Shown here piece by piece: positions 17,719 to 26,887 of a stretch of DNA of 50,168 nucleotides. Origin of the DNA: Phenylobacterium deserti. Its GTDB lineage: Bacteria > Pseudomonadota > Alphaproteobacteria > Caulobacterales > Caulobacteraceae. The stretch's first letter is position 1. The number at the start of each line of letters is the position of its first letter. The notes below the pieces were generated by a model. That model was not told where the DNA came from. It did not search any database and saw only the letters and a list, made by a program, of their open reading frames with translations. The stretch spans positions 1 to 50,168 of the forward strand of contig CAMCXF010000023.1 in assembly GCA_945883235.1 (NCBI GenBank), read 5' to 3'. Made by a program: the position numbers and the translations under genes.

Positions 17719-17730
17719 CCCCCCCCCCCC
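17719..17730. repeat. Poly-C tract of 12 bases
   Basis: An uninterrupted run of 12 C, preceded by CACCCCA, lies 34 bases upstream of the GNAT start codon. Runs this long are prone to slipped-strand length change. Here it lies where a promoter or leader of the GNAT gene would be, not inside the coding region. Confidence 0.85.
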
Positions 17731-17764
17731 TTGACCCTCCGCCAAAATTCCCCACGCTGCGCGT

Positions 17765-18376
17765 ATGGCCCTGCTGGACTGGATCGCGCCGGAAAGTGGA
17801 CTTCGCGTTGAAGGCGAGGGGGTGTTTCTGCGTCCGCCCCGGGCGCAGGATTTCAGCGAATGGCGCGAGCTGCGAGCCCAGAGCCGGGCCTTCCTGCAGC
17901 CGTGGGAACCGACCTGGCCGGCCGATGATCTGTCGCGCGCGGCGTTCCGCCGCCGGCTCATGGCCTATGCCCGGGATCGCGACGCCGGAGCCGCATATTC
18001 CTTCTTCGTCGTCCGCGCCCATGACGACGCGCTGACTGGCGGGATCACCCTCTCCAACGTCCGGCGCGGCGTGGCCCAGATGGGGTCGGTCGGCTACTGG
18101 TGCGGGCGTCCGTTCGCCCGCCAGGGGCTAACCCTGGCCTCCGTCCGCGCGCTCAGCGAGTTCGCGTTCCGCACGCTCGGGCTACATCGCCTCGAAGCCG
18201 CCTGCATCCCGGACAACGATCCCTCACGAAAATTGCTGGCCAAAGCGAGCTTCGCCGAGGAGGGATTTGCCTCGGCTTATCTGAAAATTAACGGCGCATG
18301 GCGTGATCATGTGCTGTTCGGACGCGTCAGCCCCTATGGGGGTCATGATGGCCCGGACGCCGGGGTGTCGGTCTGA
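17765..18376 (+). CDS. GNAT acetyltransferase, RimJ/RimL type
   Basis: A 203-residue acetyltransferase. The start GVFLRPPRAQDFSEWRELR is the usual RimJ/RimL opening. The acetyl-CoA binding region is represented by GSVGYWCGRPFARQGLTLAS, and the fold continues with LHRLEAACIPDNDPSRKLLAKASF. RimJ-type enzymes acetylate the N-termini of ribosomal or other proteins; the substrate here is unknown. The gene lies between palindromic copy B with its poly-C tract upstream and pdeA, 36 bases downstream. Confidence 0.9.
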   Translation: MALLDWIAPESGLRVEGEGVFLRPPRAQDFSEWRELRAQSRAFLQPWEPTWPADDLSRAAFRRRLMAYARDRDAGAAYSFFVVRAHDDALTGGITLSNVRRGVAQMGSVGYWCGRPFARQGLTLASVRALSEFAFRTLGLHRLEAACIPDNDPSRKLLAKASFAEEGFASAYLKINGAWRDHVLFGRVSPYGGHDGPDAGVSV

Positions 18377-18412
18377 CCGACGCCTGTTTCGCATGGCTTA
18401 GATCAGGACGGA

Positions 18413-20071
18413 ATGGCCAACGAGCGCTGGATGTGGGACGCCACTGCCAATCTCGAGGCATTGGGCGCAGCCGAGGTGGCGCTCTGGGTCTGGGAACCGG
18501 AGAAGGAACGCCTGCGCCTGACCGGGGCCACGCGCGCCCTGGGTCTGGGACCCTTGGCACCCGATTGCTCGTCGGCCGCGTTGCGCGCTCTGGCGTTGCC
18601 GCAGGACCGGGCTTTGGCCGAGGACATCCTGCGTTTTCAACCCCCCGGTGGCGAAGTGGCCGTTCGCCTGCGTTTGCGTGGCGGCGAGCCCAGCATCTGG
18701 CGCGGCACATGGCTGGAAGACGGCGTTCGCGCCGCCGGTGTCGTCGCCCCCGAGGTGCGGTTTGCCGCGGCCGGTGTTGACTCTCTGACCGGCCTCTGCG
18801 ACCGCCGCAGTTTCATCACCCTGGCCCGGGAGCGTCTGCAGTCTCCCGGCGAGCACGAGCTCATCGTCGCCGACCTCGACCGCTTGCGCCGCCTGAACGA
18901 GGCGCTGGGCCACGAGCGCGCCGATCTGGTGTTGGCCGCCTTGGGGTCACGTCTCGCCGCGGCCTTCCCGCCCGGTGCCCTGCTGGCCCGCATCGGCGAG
19001 GACGAGTTCGCCTCCCTGGCCCCCAAGAGTTCCTCCCCCGGCCCTGACGCCCTTCGCAGTGCGCTGGAGCAACCCCTGCGTATTGCCGGCTTCGACATTC
19101 ATCCGACCCTGGCCATCGGCGCCGTCGAGGCCACCGGTGGCGAGGACGCGCCGGAAGCCACCGAGCTGCTGCGACGCGCCGAACTGGCCGTGGAGTCGGC
19201 CCGCACCCAGGGCCGGGGCACGTCAGCGGCCTATGGCCGGGGCCTGGAGACCGACGGCTTGTCCCGCTTGGCGTTGGAAGGCGACCTCAAGGGCGCGATG
19301 CGGCGCGGCGAGTTGATGCCCTTCTATCAGCCCATCGTTCGGCTCTCGACCGGCGCGCTCTCCGGCTTTGAGGCGCTGGTACGGTGGCGACATCCCCGAC
19401 GCGGCCTGCTGACCCCCGACCAGTTCCTGCCCAGCTGCGAGGAAATGGGCCTGATGAACGAGCTGGGCTCGATGATGATGCGCGAGGCCGCCCGGCAACT
19501 GGCCACGTGGCGCCAGCACCACCATGCCGCCGGTGAACTTACCGTGGCCGTCAACCTCTCCACCGGCGAGATCGACCGCTCGGACCTCGTAGCCGAGGTC
19601 CGCGCCATCCGCGCTGACACCGGCCTGCCACCCGGTGCCCTCAAGCTGGAAGTCACCGAAGGCGACGTCATGCGCGATCCCGACGGGGCCGCCGTGATCC
19701 TGTGCGCCCTGCGCGACGCCGGCGCGGCTCTGGCGCTGGACGACTTTGGCACCGGCTTCTCGGCCCTGTCCTATCTGGCTCGACTGCCCTTCGACACGCT
19801 GAAGATCGACCGCTACTTCGTCCGCACAATGGCCTCCAACGAAGGCTCGGCCAAGATCGTCAAGTCTGTGGTCCGCCTGGGCCAGGACCTCTCCATGGAA
19901 GTCGTCGCCGAGGGCGTCGAAAACGCCATGATGGCCCACCAGCTGCTGTCGCTGGGCTGTGATTATGGCCAAGGCTTCGGCTACGCCCCCGCGTTGTCGG
20001 CGCAAGAGGCCGAGGTCTACCTCAACGAAAGCTACGTCGACGGTGCCGCCCCGGTAAAGGCGCGGGGGTAG
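18413..20071 (+). CDS. pdeA: Cyclic-di-GMP phosphodiesterase with PAS, GEDEF and EAL domains (PdeA-like)
   Basis: 552 residues in three parts. An N-terminal PAS-like sensor spans about residues 15-115. A diguanylate-cyclase-fold domain follows whose active loop reads GEDEF (195-199) instead of GGDEF. An intact EAL domain runs from about residue 300, with EAL at 320-322, DDFGTG at 443-448, LKIDRYFV, and VVAEGVE. It hydrolyses c-di-GMP. The C. crescentus phosphodiesterase PdeA (CC3396) has the same domain order and a GEDEF domain that binds GTP and activates the EAL. That protein is recruited to ClpXP via CpdR and ends in Arg-Gly; this one also ends in KARG. The orthology is inferred. Confidence 0.88.
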   Translation: MANERWMWDATANLEALGAAEVALWVWEPEKERLRLTGATRALGLGPLAPDCSSAALRALALPQDRALAEDILRFQPPGGEVAVRLRLRGGEPSIWRGTWLEDGVRAAGVVAPEVRFAAAGVDSLTGLCDRRSFITLARERLQSPGEHELIVADLDRLRRLNEALGHERADLVLAALGSRLAAAFPPGALLARIGEDEFASLAPKSSSPGPDALRSALEQPLRIAGFDIHPTLAIGAVEATGGEDAPEATELLRRAELAVESARTQGRGTSAAYGRGLETDGLSRLALEGDLKGAMRRGELMPFYQPIVRLSTGALSGFEALVRWRHPRRGLLTPDQFLPSCEEMGLMNELGSMMMREAARQLATWRQHHHAAGELTVAVNLSTGEIDRSDLVAEVRAIRADTGLPPGALKLEVTEGDVMRDPDGAAVILCALRDAGAALALDDFGTGFSALSYLARLPFDTLKIDRYFVRTMASNEGSAKIVKSVVRLGQDLSMEVVAEGVENAMMAHQLLSLGCDYGQGFGYAPALSAQEAEVYLNESYVDGAAPVKARG

Positions 20072-20384
20072 GGGCACCCGGCCGGAAGTTCGGCATCGCG
20101 ACCGCGATCTTGCCGTCTGCGAATGTACACCAGTTTGATAGCCCGACTGCCGATCCGGGACAGCTGTCTATTCCGGTCAGGGCCTGCCTTCAGTTGACGG
20201 CCGGACCCCGTGTAAATACAAAAAACGAATAAAAACAATTATATAAAGAAGAACGTCAGCTCCCCAGACCATTCTCCACCTTCGAACGCCAGCGCGTCAA
20301 ATTACACATCTGAATACATAGCAACTTGTGACAAACGCCGAAAATACACACCGTTGCCAAATCGGCCCCAACCCCGCGCCTCGC
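20072..20384. other. AT-rich spacer between convergent pdeA and mutY
   Basis: This 313-base region separates two converging genes, so neither needs a promoter in it. From about 20210 to 20360 it is clearly richer in A+T than the rest of the window, with runs such as ATACAAAAAACGAATAAAAA. No credible reading frame lies in it, and I see no strong terminator hairpin. A promoter-like pair is listed separately. Confidence 0.5.
20194..20222 (+). promoter_or_regulatory. Candidate promoter inside the pdeA-mutY spacer
   Basis: TTGACG (20194-20199) and TACAAA (20217-20222) are separated by 17 bases, immediately before an A-rich stretch. The -35 also fits the TTGACG form used by the Caulobacter housekeeping sigma factor. 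Transcription would run toward, and be antisense to, the 3' end of mutY. There is no gene downstream on this strand, so if real it would make a small or antisense RNA. Confidence 0.3.
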
Positions 20385-21431
20385 CTAAAGCAACCCTGAA
20401 AGGCCCGCCCGCGCCGCCTTCAAAAACACGATGGGCAGGCCGCCCAGATCTCCGTGCGGGCTCCAGATCACGTTGTCAGCCTCACCCTCGGCCCTGAGCA
20501 CCTGCAGCGTCAGGCTGAAGTGGGTGAACACATGCTGCACCTCGGCTACGCTCCGCCAGTCCGCCGACACAGGTGCTGCCTGCACTGCTTCGGCCTCGCT
20601 CCAACGCGCGGCTCGCCACTCACTGGTGGGCAAAGCCAGCATCCCGCCCAGCAGCCCCTTGGGCGGGCGACGCACCAGCGCGATCTGGTCGCCGCGCGTC
20701 AGCACATAGGCCACGCCATAGCGATGCGGCCGCGCGATCTTGGCCGTTTTCCGAGGCCAGGTCTCCGGCGCGCCGGACGCCAACCCCGCACAGTGTGCGG
20801 ACACCGGGCAATGCTCGCACAGCGGCGAACGCGGACGACACACGGTCGCGCCCAGGTCCATCAACGCCTGCGCCCAGTCGCCGGGCCGATGGTCACGGAC
20901 GAGCTCTCCCGCCAGCCGCTTCAGTTCCGGCTTGGCGTCCGGCAGCGGCGCGTCCACGGCAAACAGCCGCGCCACAACGCGCTCGACATTGCCGTCCACC
21001 ACATTGGTCGGCAGATCGAAGGCAATCGCTCCCACGGCAGCGGCGGTATAGGGCCCGAGGCCTGGCAGGGCGCGAAGGCCGTCTTCGGTATCGGGGAACA
21101 CGCCGCCATGGTCGTTCGCGACAGCCCGTGCGCAGGCCAGCAGGTTCCGCGCTCGGGCGTAGTAACCGAGCCCCGCCCACGCAGCCATCACCTCCCCGTC
21201 GTCCTCGGCAGCCAGATCTCCCACCGTCGGCCAGCGCCCGGTGAAGGCCAGGAAATACGGCGTCGCATGCGGCACGGTGGTCTGCTGCAGCATCACCTCT
21301 GACAACCACACGCGATAGGTATCGGCCCGCACGCCTGCGGCATGATCATGCGGCCCGACCCGCCACGGCAGGTCCCGGGCGTTGGCGTCGTACCAGGCCA
21401 GCAGTCGGGTGCGGAGAGTGTCAGTGGTCAC
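20385..21431 (-). CDS. mutY: A/G-specific adenine glycosylase
   Basis: A 348-residue base-excision repair enzyme that removes adenine mispaired with 8-oxoguanine. The catalytic glutamate is E45 in SEVMLQQT. The helix-hairpin-helix is LPGLGPYTA (122-130) and the key aspartate is D146 in VDGNV. The iron-sulfur cluster cysteines C198, C205, C208 and C214 have the required spacing. A C-terminal NUDIX-like domain (about residues 235-348), which reads the 8-oxoguanine, completes the protein. It diverges from dciA with 44 bases between starts. mutT, which cleans 8-oxo-dGTP, is elsewhere in the window. Confidence 0.96.
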   Translation of the reverse strand: MTTDTLRTRLLAWYDANARDLPWRVGPHDHAAGVRADTYRVWLSEVMLQQTTVPHATPYFLAFTGRWPTVGDLAAEDDGEVMAAWAGLGYYARARNLLACARAVANDHGGVFPDTEDGLRALPGLGPYTAAAVGAIAFDLPTNVVDGNVERVVARLFAVDAPLPDAKPELKRLAGELVRDHRPGDWAQALMDLGATVCRPRSPLCEHCPVSAHCAGLASGAPETWPRKTAKIARPHRYGVAYVLTRGDQIALVRRPPKGLLGGMLALPTSEWRAARWSEAEAVQAAPVSADWRSVAEVQHVFTHFSLTLQVLRAEGEADNVIWSPHGDLGGLPIVFLKAARAGLSGLL

Positions 21432-21475
21432 GTCTCCCGCCTACCATCGCGCCGGCTCGCGCGGTAGGGTAGGTC

Positions 21476-22009
21476 ATGCGTCGCCGCCTGCCCGACATCG
21501 AGGACACGCTCCGGATCCTCAAGGAGAAGCGGACCCGTCCGCAACACCGGCCACCGCCGCCGGCCGGTCGGGCCCTGCGCGGGTTCATGAAAGAGCTGGA
21601 CGGCCAGTTCGGCCAAGGCGCGTCGGCACTCACCGCCCGCTGGCGCGAGGTGGTGGGCCCCGACATCGCCAGACGCACCGAGCCGGTGAAACTGGTCAAG
21701 GGCCGCAACGGTGGGCCATCGTCGCTGGAGATCCGCGTGGCGGGCCCGTCTGCGGCGATCATCCAGCATCAGGCGCAGGATATACTGGCCCGGGTGAACC
21801 TGTTCCTGGGGGCCGACGCCGTCCAGAAACTGCGAATTGTTCAGGGGCCGCTGCGCCGCGCCGAAGCACCCCCGCCGCCTCGCCGAAAAGCTCCGCTGGA
21901 TGCCGCCGAAGAGGCCGCCCTTCTCGACAGCCTGGCGAACGCCCCCGAGGGCCGCCTCAAGGACGCGCTGCTGGCCCTGGGACGCGGCGTGCTTCGTCGT
22001 CGCAGCTAG
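21476..22009 (+). CDS. dciA: DciA-like DUF721 protein (replicative helicase loader)
   Basis: A 177-residue basic protein. The DUF721 domain occupies about residues 30-125, with LTARWREVVGPDIARRTEPVKL and the hydrophobic strand LEIRVAGPSAAIIQHQ. DUF721 proteins include DciA, the ancestral loader of the DnaB helicase in bacteria lacking DnaC. Both termini are rich in Arg and Pro and are probably disordered. It heads a co-directional run with the two DsbA-like genes and smc, though 116 bases separate it from the first dsbA. Confidence 0.85.
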   Translation: MRRRLPDIEDTLRILKEKRTRPQHRPPPPAGRALRGFMKELDGQFGQGASALTARWREVVGPDIARRTEPVKLVKGRNGGPSSLEIRVAGPSAAIIQHQAQDILARVNLFLGADAVQKLRIVQGPLRRAEAPPPPRRKAPLDAAEEAALLDSLANAPEGRLKDALLALGRGVLRRRS

Positions 22010-22125
22010 TTGACACATTGCCGCCGTGGTCTCATCGGCAAGTCCAGAATGGCCCTTGCGAGAGGGTTTGTGCCAGTACGCGGGAATCGCGCTTTAATCC
22101 TCAATCCAGAACCGGAAGGTCACCG

Positions 22126-22746
22126 ATGACGATCCCTACCCGACGCCTCCTGATGGCCGCGGCTGCTGTCGGTGCAGCGCTTGCGCTGGCCGGTTGCAAC
22201 CAGTCCGGTGGCGGTGGTGCCACGCCGGTTGACTCCATGACCTTGGGCAATCCCAACGCCCCGGTGAAGATGGAGGAATACGCCTCCGTCACCTGCAGCC
22301 ACTGCGGGCGCTTCCACAGTGAGGTCTTCCCGGCTTTCAAGGCCAAGTACATCGACACCGGCAAGGTGCACTACACCTTCAATGAGTTCTTGACCGATCC
22401 GCCCGCCGTGGCGGTAGCCGGCTTCCTGACCGCGCGCTGCGCCGGCAAGGACAAATACTTCAGCGTCATCGACGCCCTGTTCCGCAGCCAGGAAGAAATG
22501 TACCGGACCCAGGACCCACGCGGCACCTTGCTGAAGGTCGCCCAGTCGGCGGGAATGACCGAGGCCCAGTTCAACGCCTGTGTGAACGACGAAAAAGCGC
22601 TGACGGCCATCGAGGCGCGCGTCAAGGCCGCCCAGGACCGCGGCATTTCGTCGACGCCCAGTTTCTTCATCAACGGCAAGAAGGCCAAGGATGGCGAGAT
22701 GACCCTGGAAGAACTGGACGCGGCTGTGGCCGCGGCGATGAAGTAG
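22126..22746 (+). CDS. DsbA-like thioredoxin-fold lipoprotein
   Basis: A 206-residue protein with a signal sequence holding a twin-arginine-like TRRLLMAAA and a lipobox LAGC, so it is probably exported and anchored in a membrane. The thioredoxin domain has the redox site CSHC in YASVTCSHCGRFHSEVF and the cis-proline loop STPSFFINGKK. This is the DsbA / BdbD-like group that makes or shuffles disulfides in the periplasm. The ATG at 22126 follows GGAAGG. It lies one base before a second, clearly homologous gene, a tandem duplication. Confidence 0.9.
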   Translation: MTIPTRRLLMAAAAVGAALALAGCNQSGGGGATPVDSMTLGNPNAPVKMEEYASVTCSHCGRFHSEVFPAFKAKYIDTGKVHYTFNEFLTDPPAVAVAGFLTARCAGKDKYFSVIDALFRSQEEMYRTQDPRGTLLKVAQSAGMTEAQFNACVNDEKALTAIEARVKAAQDRGISSTPSFFINGKKAKDGEMTLEELDAAVAAAMK

Positions 22747-22747
22747 G

Positions 22748-23407
22748 ATGCCCGGCCTGACCCGCCGCGTCGCGATTGCCGCTGCCGCAGGACTGGCCGC
22801 GGGCTTCGGCGCGTCGGTCTCGGCAGCGCCCGTGCGCGCGGGATGGGTCGCTGCACCCGGGGATATGAATCTCGGCAACCCCAGGGCCAGGGTCCGCGTC
22901 GTCGAATATATGTCGCTGACGTGCGCGCATTGCGCTCACTTCAATTCCGAGGTCTTCCCGGCCTTCAAGACTAGGTACATCGATACCGGCCGGGTCTTCT
23001 ACACCGCCCGAGAGCTGCTGACGGCACCGGCCCAGGTGGCGGCGGCGGGAGTGATGATGGCGCGCTGCAACGGTGGCACGCGCTACTTCCCGATCATCGA
23101 TCAGGTGCTGCGCAGCCAGTCGCGTTGGCAGGGCGGAGACATCAAGTCGATTTTCCTGGACATCGCAAAGGCCAACGGCCTGACCGAGGCGCAGTTCGAG
23201 GCTTGCCTGGTGGACGAAAAAGCCCTCACCGCCCTTGAGGATCGGGTCCAGTACGCCACGGGAACCGACAAGGTCACCAGCACGCCGACCTTCTTCGTCA
23301 ACGGCGTGATGATGAACAACAACAGTGTGCCGACCTTGGCTGACATGGACGTCGCGATCGTCCGGGCGATGAAGGCTGCGGCCAGGCAACCGGGGGGAGG
23401 CCGCTAA
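22748..23407 (+). CDS. DsbA-like thioredoxin-fold periplasmic protein (tandem paralogue)
   Basis: A 219-residue paralogue of the preceding gene, with a cleavable signal (ending near VSAAP) but no lipobox cysteine. The redox site is CAHC in [17 protein letters not shown] and the cis-proline loop is STPTFFVNG. Both proteins share LGNP, the EVFPAFK..YIDTG stretch and the segment before the C-terminal helix. The different residues between the cysteines (Ala-His here, Ser-His in its partner) suggest slightly different redox potentials. The smc GTG begins five bases after its stop, so the three genes are likely co-transcribed. Confidence 0.9.
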   Translation: MPGLTRRVAIAAAAGLAAGFGASVSAAPVRAGWVAAPGDMNLGNPRARVRVVEYMSLTCAHCAHFNSEVFPAFKTRYIDTGRVFYTARELLTAPAQVAAAGVMMARCNGGTRYFPIIDQVLRSQSRWQGGDIKSIFLDIAKANGLTEAQFEACLVDEKALTALEDRVQYATGTDKVTSTPTFFVNGVMMNNNSVPTLADMDVAIVRAMKAAARQPGGGR

Positions 23408-23412
23408 GCCCC

Positions 23413-26400
23413 GTGCATTTCCAGCGATTGAGGCTTGCGGGCTTCAAGTCCTTCGTTGAACCGACCGAGTTCCGCATCGAGCCTGGACTGACGGGCATCG
23501 TCGGGCCAAACGGCTGCGGCAAGTCAAACCTGCTGGAAGCGCTACGCTGGGTGATGGGCGCCAATTCCGCCAAGGCCATGCGCGCGGGCGGCATGGATGA
23601 TGTGATCTTCGCCGGGGCCTCCAACCGGCCCGGCCGCAATCACGCCGAGGTCTCGCTGACCATCGACAATGCTGACCGCTGTGCGCCGGCGGCGTTCAAT
23701 GATCACCCGGTGATCGAAGTGGTTCGACGGATTGATCGCGGTGAGGGCTCGACCTACCGGATCAACGGTCGTGAGGTACGGGCCCGCGACGTCCAGTTGT
23801 TGTTCGCGGACGCCTCCACGGGCTCAAATTCCCCCGCTCTGGTCCGCCAGGGCCAGATCTCCGAACTGATCGCCGCCAAGCCCCAGAACCGCCGCCTGTT
23901 GCTCGAAGAGGCTGCGGGCGTCTCGGGTCTGCATTCCCGCCGGCACGAAGCCGAACTGCGCCTTCGGGCCGCCGAGGCCAATCTGACGCGCCTCGAAGAC
24001 GTCGCCCGCGAGCTTGAAGCCAATCTGGGCCGACTGAAGCGCGAGGCGCGACAAGCCGAACGCTATAAGAAGCTGTCCGCAGAAATCCGCGCGTTGCAGG
24101 GGGCGGTCCTGTACGCCAAGTGGGCCGAGGCGAAAGCGACCGCAGAACGGCTGGTCGCCGATGCGCAGGTCGCCATCCGGGCCGTGGAGGACACAGCCCG
24201 CGCCGCAGCGATTGCCGCCACCCGCGCCACGGACGCCGAGGCGGCGCTGAAGCCGCTGCGAGACGCCGAAACCATCGCCGCCGCCATCCTTCACAAACTG
24301 GCCATCGACAAGGACCGGATCGACCGCGAAGCCGAGGCCTATGCCGCCGAACTTGCGCGCCTGACCGGCGATCTCGAACGCATAGACGGCGACCAGGCCC
24401 GCGAGGCGCATATTCATGACGACGCCCAGGTCGCCCTCACGCGCCTGACCGGCGATCTGGCCGCCTTGCAGGCCCAAGTAGCCGCAGCACCTGAGCGGGG
24501 GCCGGAACTGAAATCTGCCGTCACGATGGCGGAAGCCGTGCGGGCTGCGACTGAAGCCGAGGTCGAACGTCTGGCCTCCGCCATGGCCGCCCAGGAGGCA
24601 GAGCGCCGCGCCGCCGGGGCGCGAGTGGAGGAAGCCGAGATCAGGCTTGCCCGCACCCGCAGGGCTCTGGACCAGGCGCGTCAGGAGCGCGACGCCCTCG
24701 GCCCGGCGCTGAACCCCCAGGCGGCTCAGGCCCGGGCGGACCTTGCCGCCGCCGAGGCTGCGCTCGCCGCAGCCCGCACGGCGCTGGACGCCGCCGAAGA
24801 TCAGCGGACCGGGTCCACCCAGGCTGAGGCAACCGCCCGCGAAACGAGCCGCAAGCTGGAAGACCAACTGGGTCGCCTGACTGCGGAAGCCCGCGCGCTG
24901 GCCGGGCTGGTCGCCCAGGCCAAACGTGGAGGATTTTCGCCGGTCCTGGACGCGGTGGTCCCCGATCGCGGCTTCGAGCGCGCGCTGGCTGCCGCCCTCG
25001 GCGACGATCTGGACGCCGCACTGGATCCCGCCGCCCCGGCCTACTGGGGCGGGCGCGAACCGCAGACCCCGGTCTGGCCCGCGGGCGCGACGCCGCTGGC
25101 GTCACGGGTCAAGGTGCCGTCGGCCTTGGCCGCGCGGCTGGCGTTTGTGGCCCTGGTCGACGCCGTCGACGGGGATCGGCTGCAGAAAGGCCTGACGCCC
25201 GGCGGACGGCTCGTCTCAAAGGACGGCGATCTGTGGCGCTGGGACGGCTTTACCGCCCGTGCCGACGCACCTAAGCCGGCTGCGGTTCGGCTGGAGCAAA
25301 AGACCCGCCTGGCAGAGGTGGAAACCGAGATCGAGGCGCTCACCCCCGGGGCCCATACCGCGCGCGCGGTCGTCGAAGCCGCTGTCGCCAAGCTTCGCCA
25401 GGCCGAAGAGACGTTGCGCACTGCGCGGCGGGAGCCACCGGCGATGGAGCAGAAAGTGCTGCAGGCCCGGGTCGCCCTGGAGCGGTTTGATCGCGATACA
25501 GCGCTCAAGGAAGCCCGCGCCCTGTCGCTGGACGATCTGATCGGACGCTTTGTGGCCGAGTTCGCGGAGCATGAGGGGCAGCTTTCCGCCGCGCTGGTGA
25601 CAGCCAGCGAGGGCGATGGCCCGCACGGAATGGCAGACCACCTCGCCGCCGCCCGTGCCGCCGCCGTGCCGGCCCGCGAGGCCGCCAGCGCAGCCCGATC
25701 TGCCTACGATCAGGAGGTTCGCGAGCGCGATGGCCGCACCCGCCGCCTGGATGTCCTGACGCGCGAGCATGCAGACTGGCTCGGCCGCGGTGCTGCGGCG
25801 ACGCGGCGGGTCGATCAGCTGGCCGACGCGCGTATCAAGGCCAGGGCAGCGCTGGAGGCCGCCAGGGATGCTCCAAGCACGCTGGAAACCCGCAAGCTGG
25901 CTTTGCTGGACGAATTGGCCGTGGCCGAGGCCCGGCGCACCGGAACTTCGGATGCCCTGGCCGCAGCCGAGCACGAGCGGGCCGAGGCAGAGCGCGGTCT
26001 CAGGGCCTGCGACGCGGCGGCCTCCGAGGCTCGCGAACGTCGCGCCGGCCTGTCGGCCCACGCCGAGGCCGCCGTCCAGCGCCTGACCGAGGTCGCGGTC
26101 AACATCCGCGAGGCTGCCGGTATGGAGCCGCAGGAACTGGCCCGCAAGCTGGCCGATGAGGCCGTCGCCATCCCCGGCGACGCCGACGGCATGGAGGCTC
26201 ACCTCTTCAACCTGGAACGCCAGCGCGAGGCCATCGGTGCGGTGAACCTGCGGGCCGAGGAAGAGGCTGGTGAGCTGGCAGGGCGCCTGGACACCATGAA
26301 CCTGGAGCGCGGAGACCTGACGGGCGCCATCGGACGCCTGCGCCAGGGTATCGATGAACTGAACAGCGAAGGACGCGAACGCCTCACGGCCGCCTTCGTG

Positions 26401-26856
26401 GTGATCAACGAACACTTCAAGGCGCTGTTCTCGACGCTTTTCCAGGGCGGCCAGGCCGAGCTGCGGCTGGTCGAGTCCGACGATCCCCTCGAAGCCGGCC
26501 TAGAAATCTACGCCTGCCCGCCCGGCAAACGCATGGCCACCATGAGCCTGATGAGTGGTGGCGAGCAGGCATTGACAGCGGCGGCGCTGATCTTCGCAGT
26601 GTTCCTGGCGCAGCCGGCACCGATCTGCGTGCTGGACGAAGTGGACGCGCCGCTGGACGACGCCAACGTGGACCGCTTCTGTAACCTGCTGGACGAAATG
26701 TGCCGCCGCACCGAGACCCGCTTCATCGTCATCACACACAACCCGGTGACCATGGCGCGCACCGACCGTCTGTTCGGTGTGACCATGGCAGAGCGCGGCG
26801 TCTCACAACTGGTGTCGGTGGATCTGCGCCAGGCCGAGGCGATGGCCGCACAATAG
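23413..26856 (+). CDS. smc: Chromosome segregation protein SMC
   Basis: A 1147-residue condensin subunit that organises and segregates the chromosome with ScpA and ScpB. The N-terminal ATPase half has Walker [10 protein letters not shown] from residue 31. Two long Ala/Glu/Arg-rich coiled coils flank a hinge at about residues 505-615. The C-terminal half has the signature [14 protein letters not shown] (near residue 1048) and Walker [15 protein letters not shown]. The start is GTG, giving the typical opening [17 protein letters not shown]. Length is normal for alphaproteobacteria. It ends a run dciA-dsbA-dsbA-smc. Confidence 0.97.
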   Translation: MHFQRLRLAGFKSFVEPTEFRIEPGLTGIVGPNGCGKSNLLEALRWVMGANSAKAMRAGGMDDVIFAGASNRPGRNHAEVSLTIDNADRCAPAAFNDHPVIEVVRRIDRGEGSTYRINGREVRARDVQLLFADASTGSNSPALVRQGQISELIAAKPQNRRLLLEEAAGVSGLHSRRHEAELRLRAAEANLTRLEDVARELEANLGRLKREARQAERYKKLSAEIRALQGAVLYAKWAEAKATAERLVADAQVAIRAVEDTARAAAIAATRATDAEAALKPLRDAETIAAAILHKLAIDKDRIDREAEAYAAELARLTGDLERIDGDQAREAHIHDDAQVALTRLTGDLAALQAQVAAAPERGPELKSAVTMAEAVRAATEAEVERLASAMAAQEAERRAAGARVEEAEIRLARTRRALDQARQERDALGPALNPQAAQARADLAAAEAALAAARTALDAAEDQRTGSTQAEATARETSRKLEDQLGRLTAEARALAGLVAQAKRGGFSPVLDAVVPDRGFERALAAALGDDLDAALDPAAPAYWGGREPQTPVWPAGATPLASRVKVPSALAARLAFVALVDAVDGDRLQKGLTPGGRLVSKDGDLWRWDGFTARADAPKPAAVRLEQKTRLAEVETEIEALTPGAHTARAVVEAAVAKLRQAEETLRTARREPPAMEQKVLQARVALERFDRDTALKEARALSLDDLIGRFVAEFAEHEGQLSAALVTASEGDGPHGMADHLAAARAAAVPAREAASAARSAYDQEVRERDGRTRRLDVLTREHADWLGRGAAATRRVDQLADARIKARAALEAARDAPSTLETRKLALLDELAVAEARRTGTSDALAAAEHERAEAERGLRACDAAASEARERRAGLSAHAEAAVQRLTEVAVNIREAAGMEPQELARKLADEAVAIPGDADGMEAHLFNLERQREAIGAVNLRAEEEAGELAGRLDTMNLERGDLTGAIGRLRQGIDELNSEGRERLTAAFVVINEHFKALFSTLFQGGQAELRLVESDDPLEAGLEIYACPPGKRMATMSLMSGGEQALTAAALIFAVFLAQPAPICVLDEVDAPLDDANVDRFCNLLDEMCRRTETRFIVITHNPVTMARTDRLFGVTMAERGVSQLVSVDLRQAEAMAAQ

Positions 26857-26887
26857 GGCGTGCGGACTATGAGACGATAGGTATCGG

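Noticed and set aside
17461..17961. Minus-strand frame through palindrome copy B
   Set aside because: Arg/Ser-rich product spanning a repeat and the start of the GNAT gene, so it is an artefact of repeat composition.
20032..20238. Small minus-strand frame across the end of pdeA and the AT-rich spacer
   Set aside because: It overlaps pdeA codons, has no ribosome binding site I can see, and its translation looks random.
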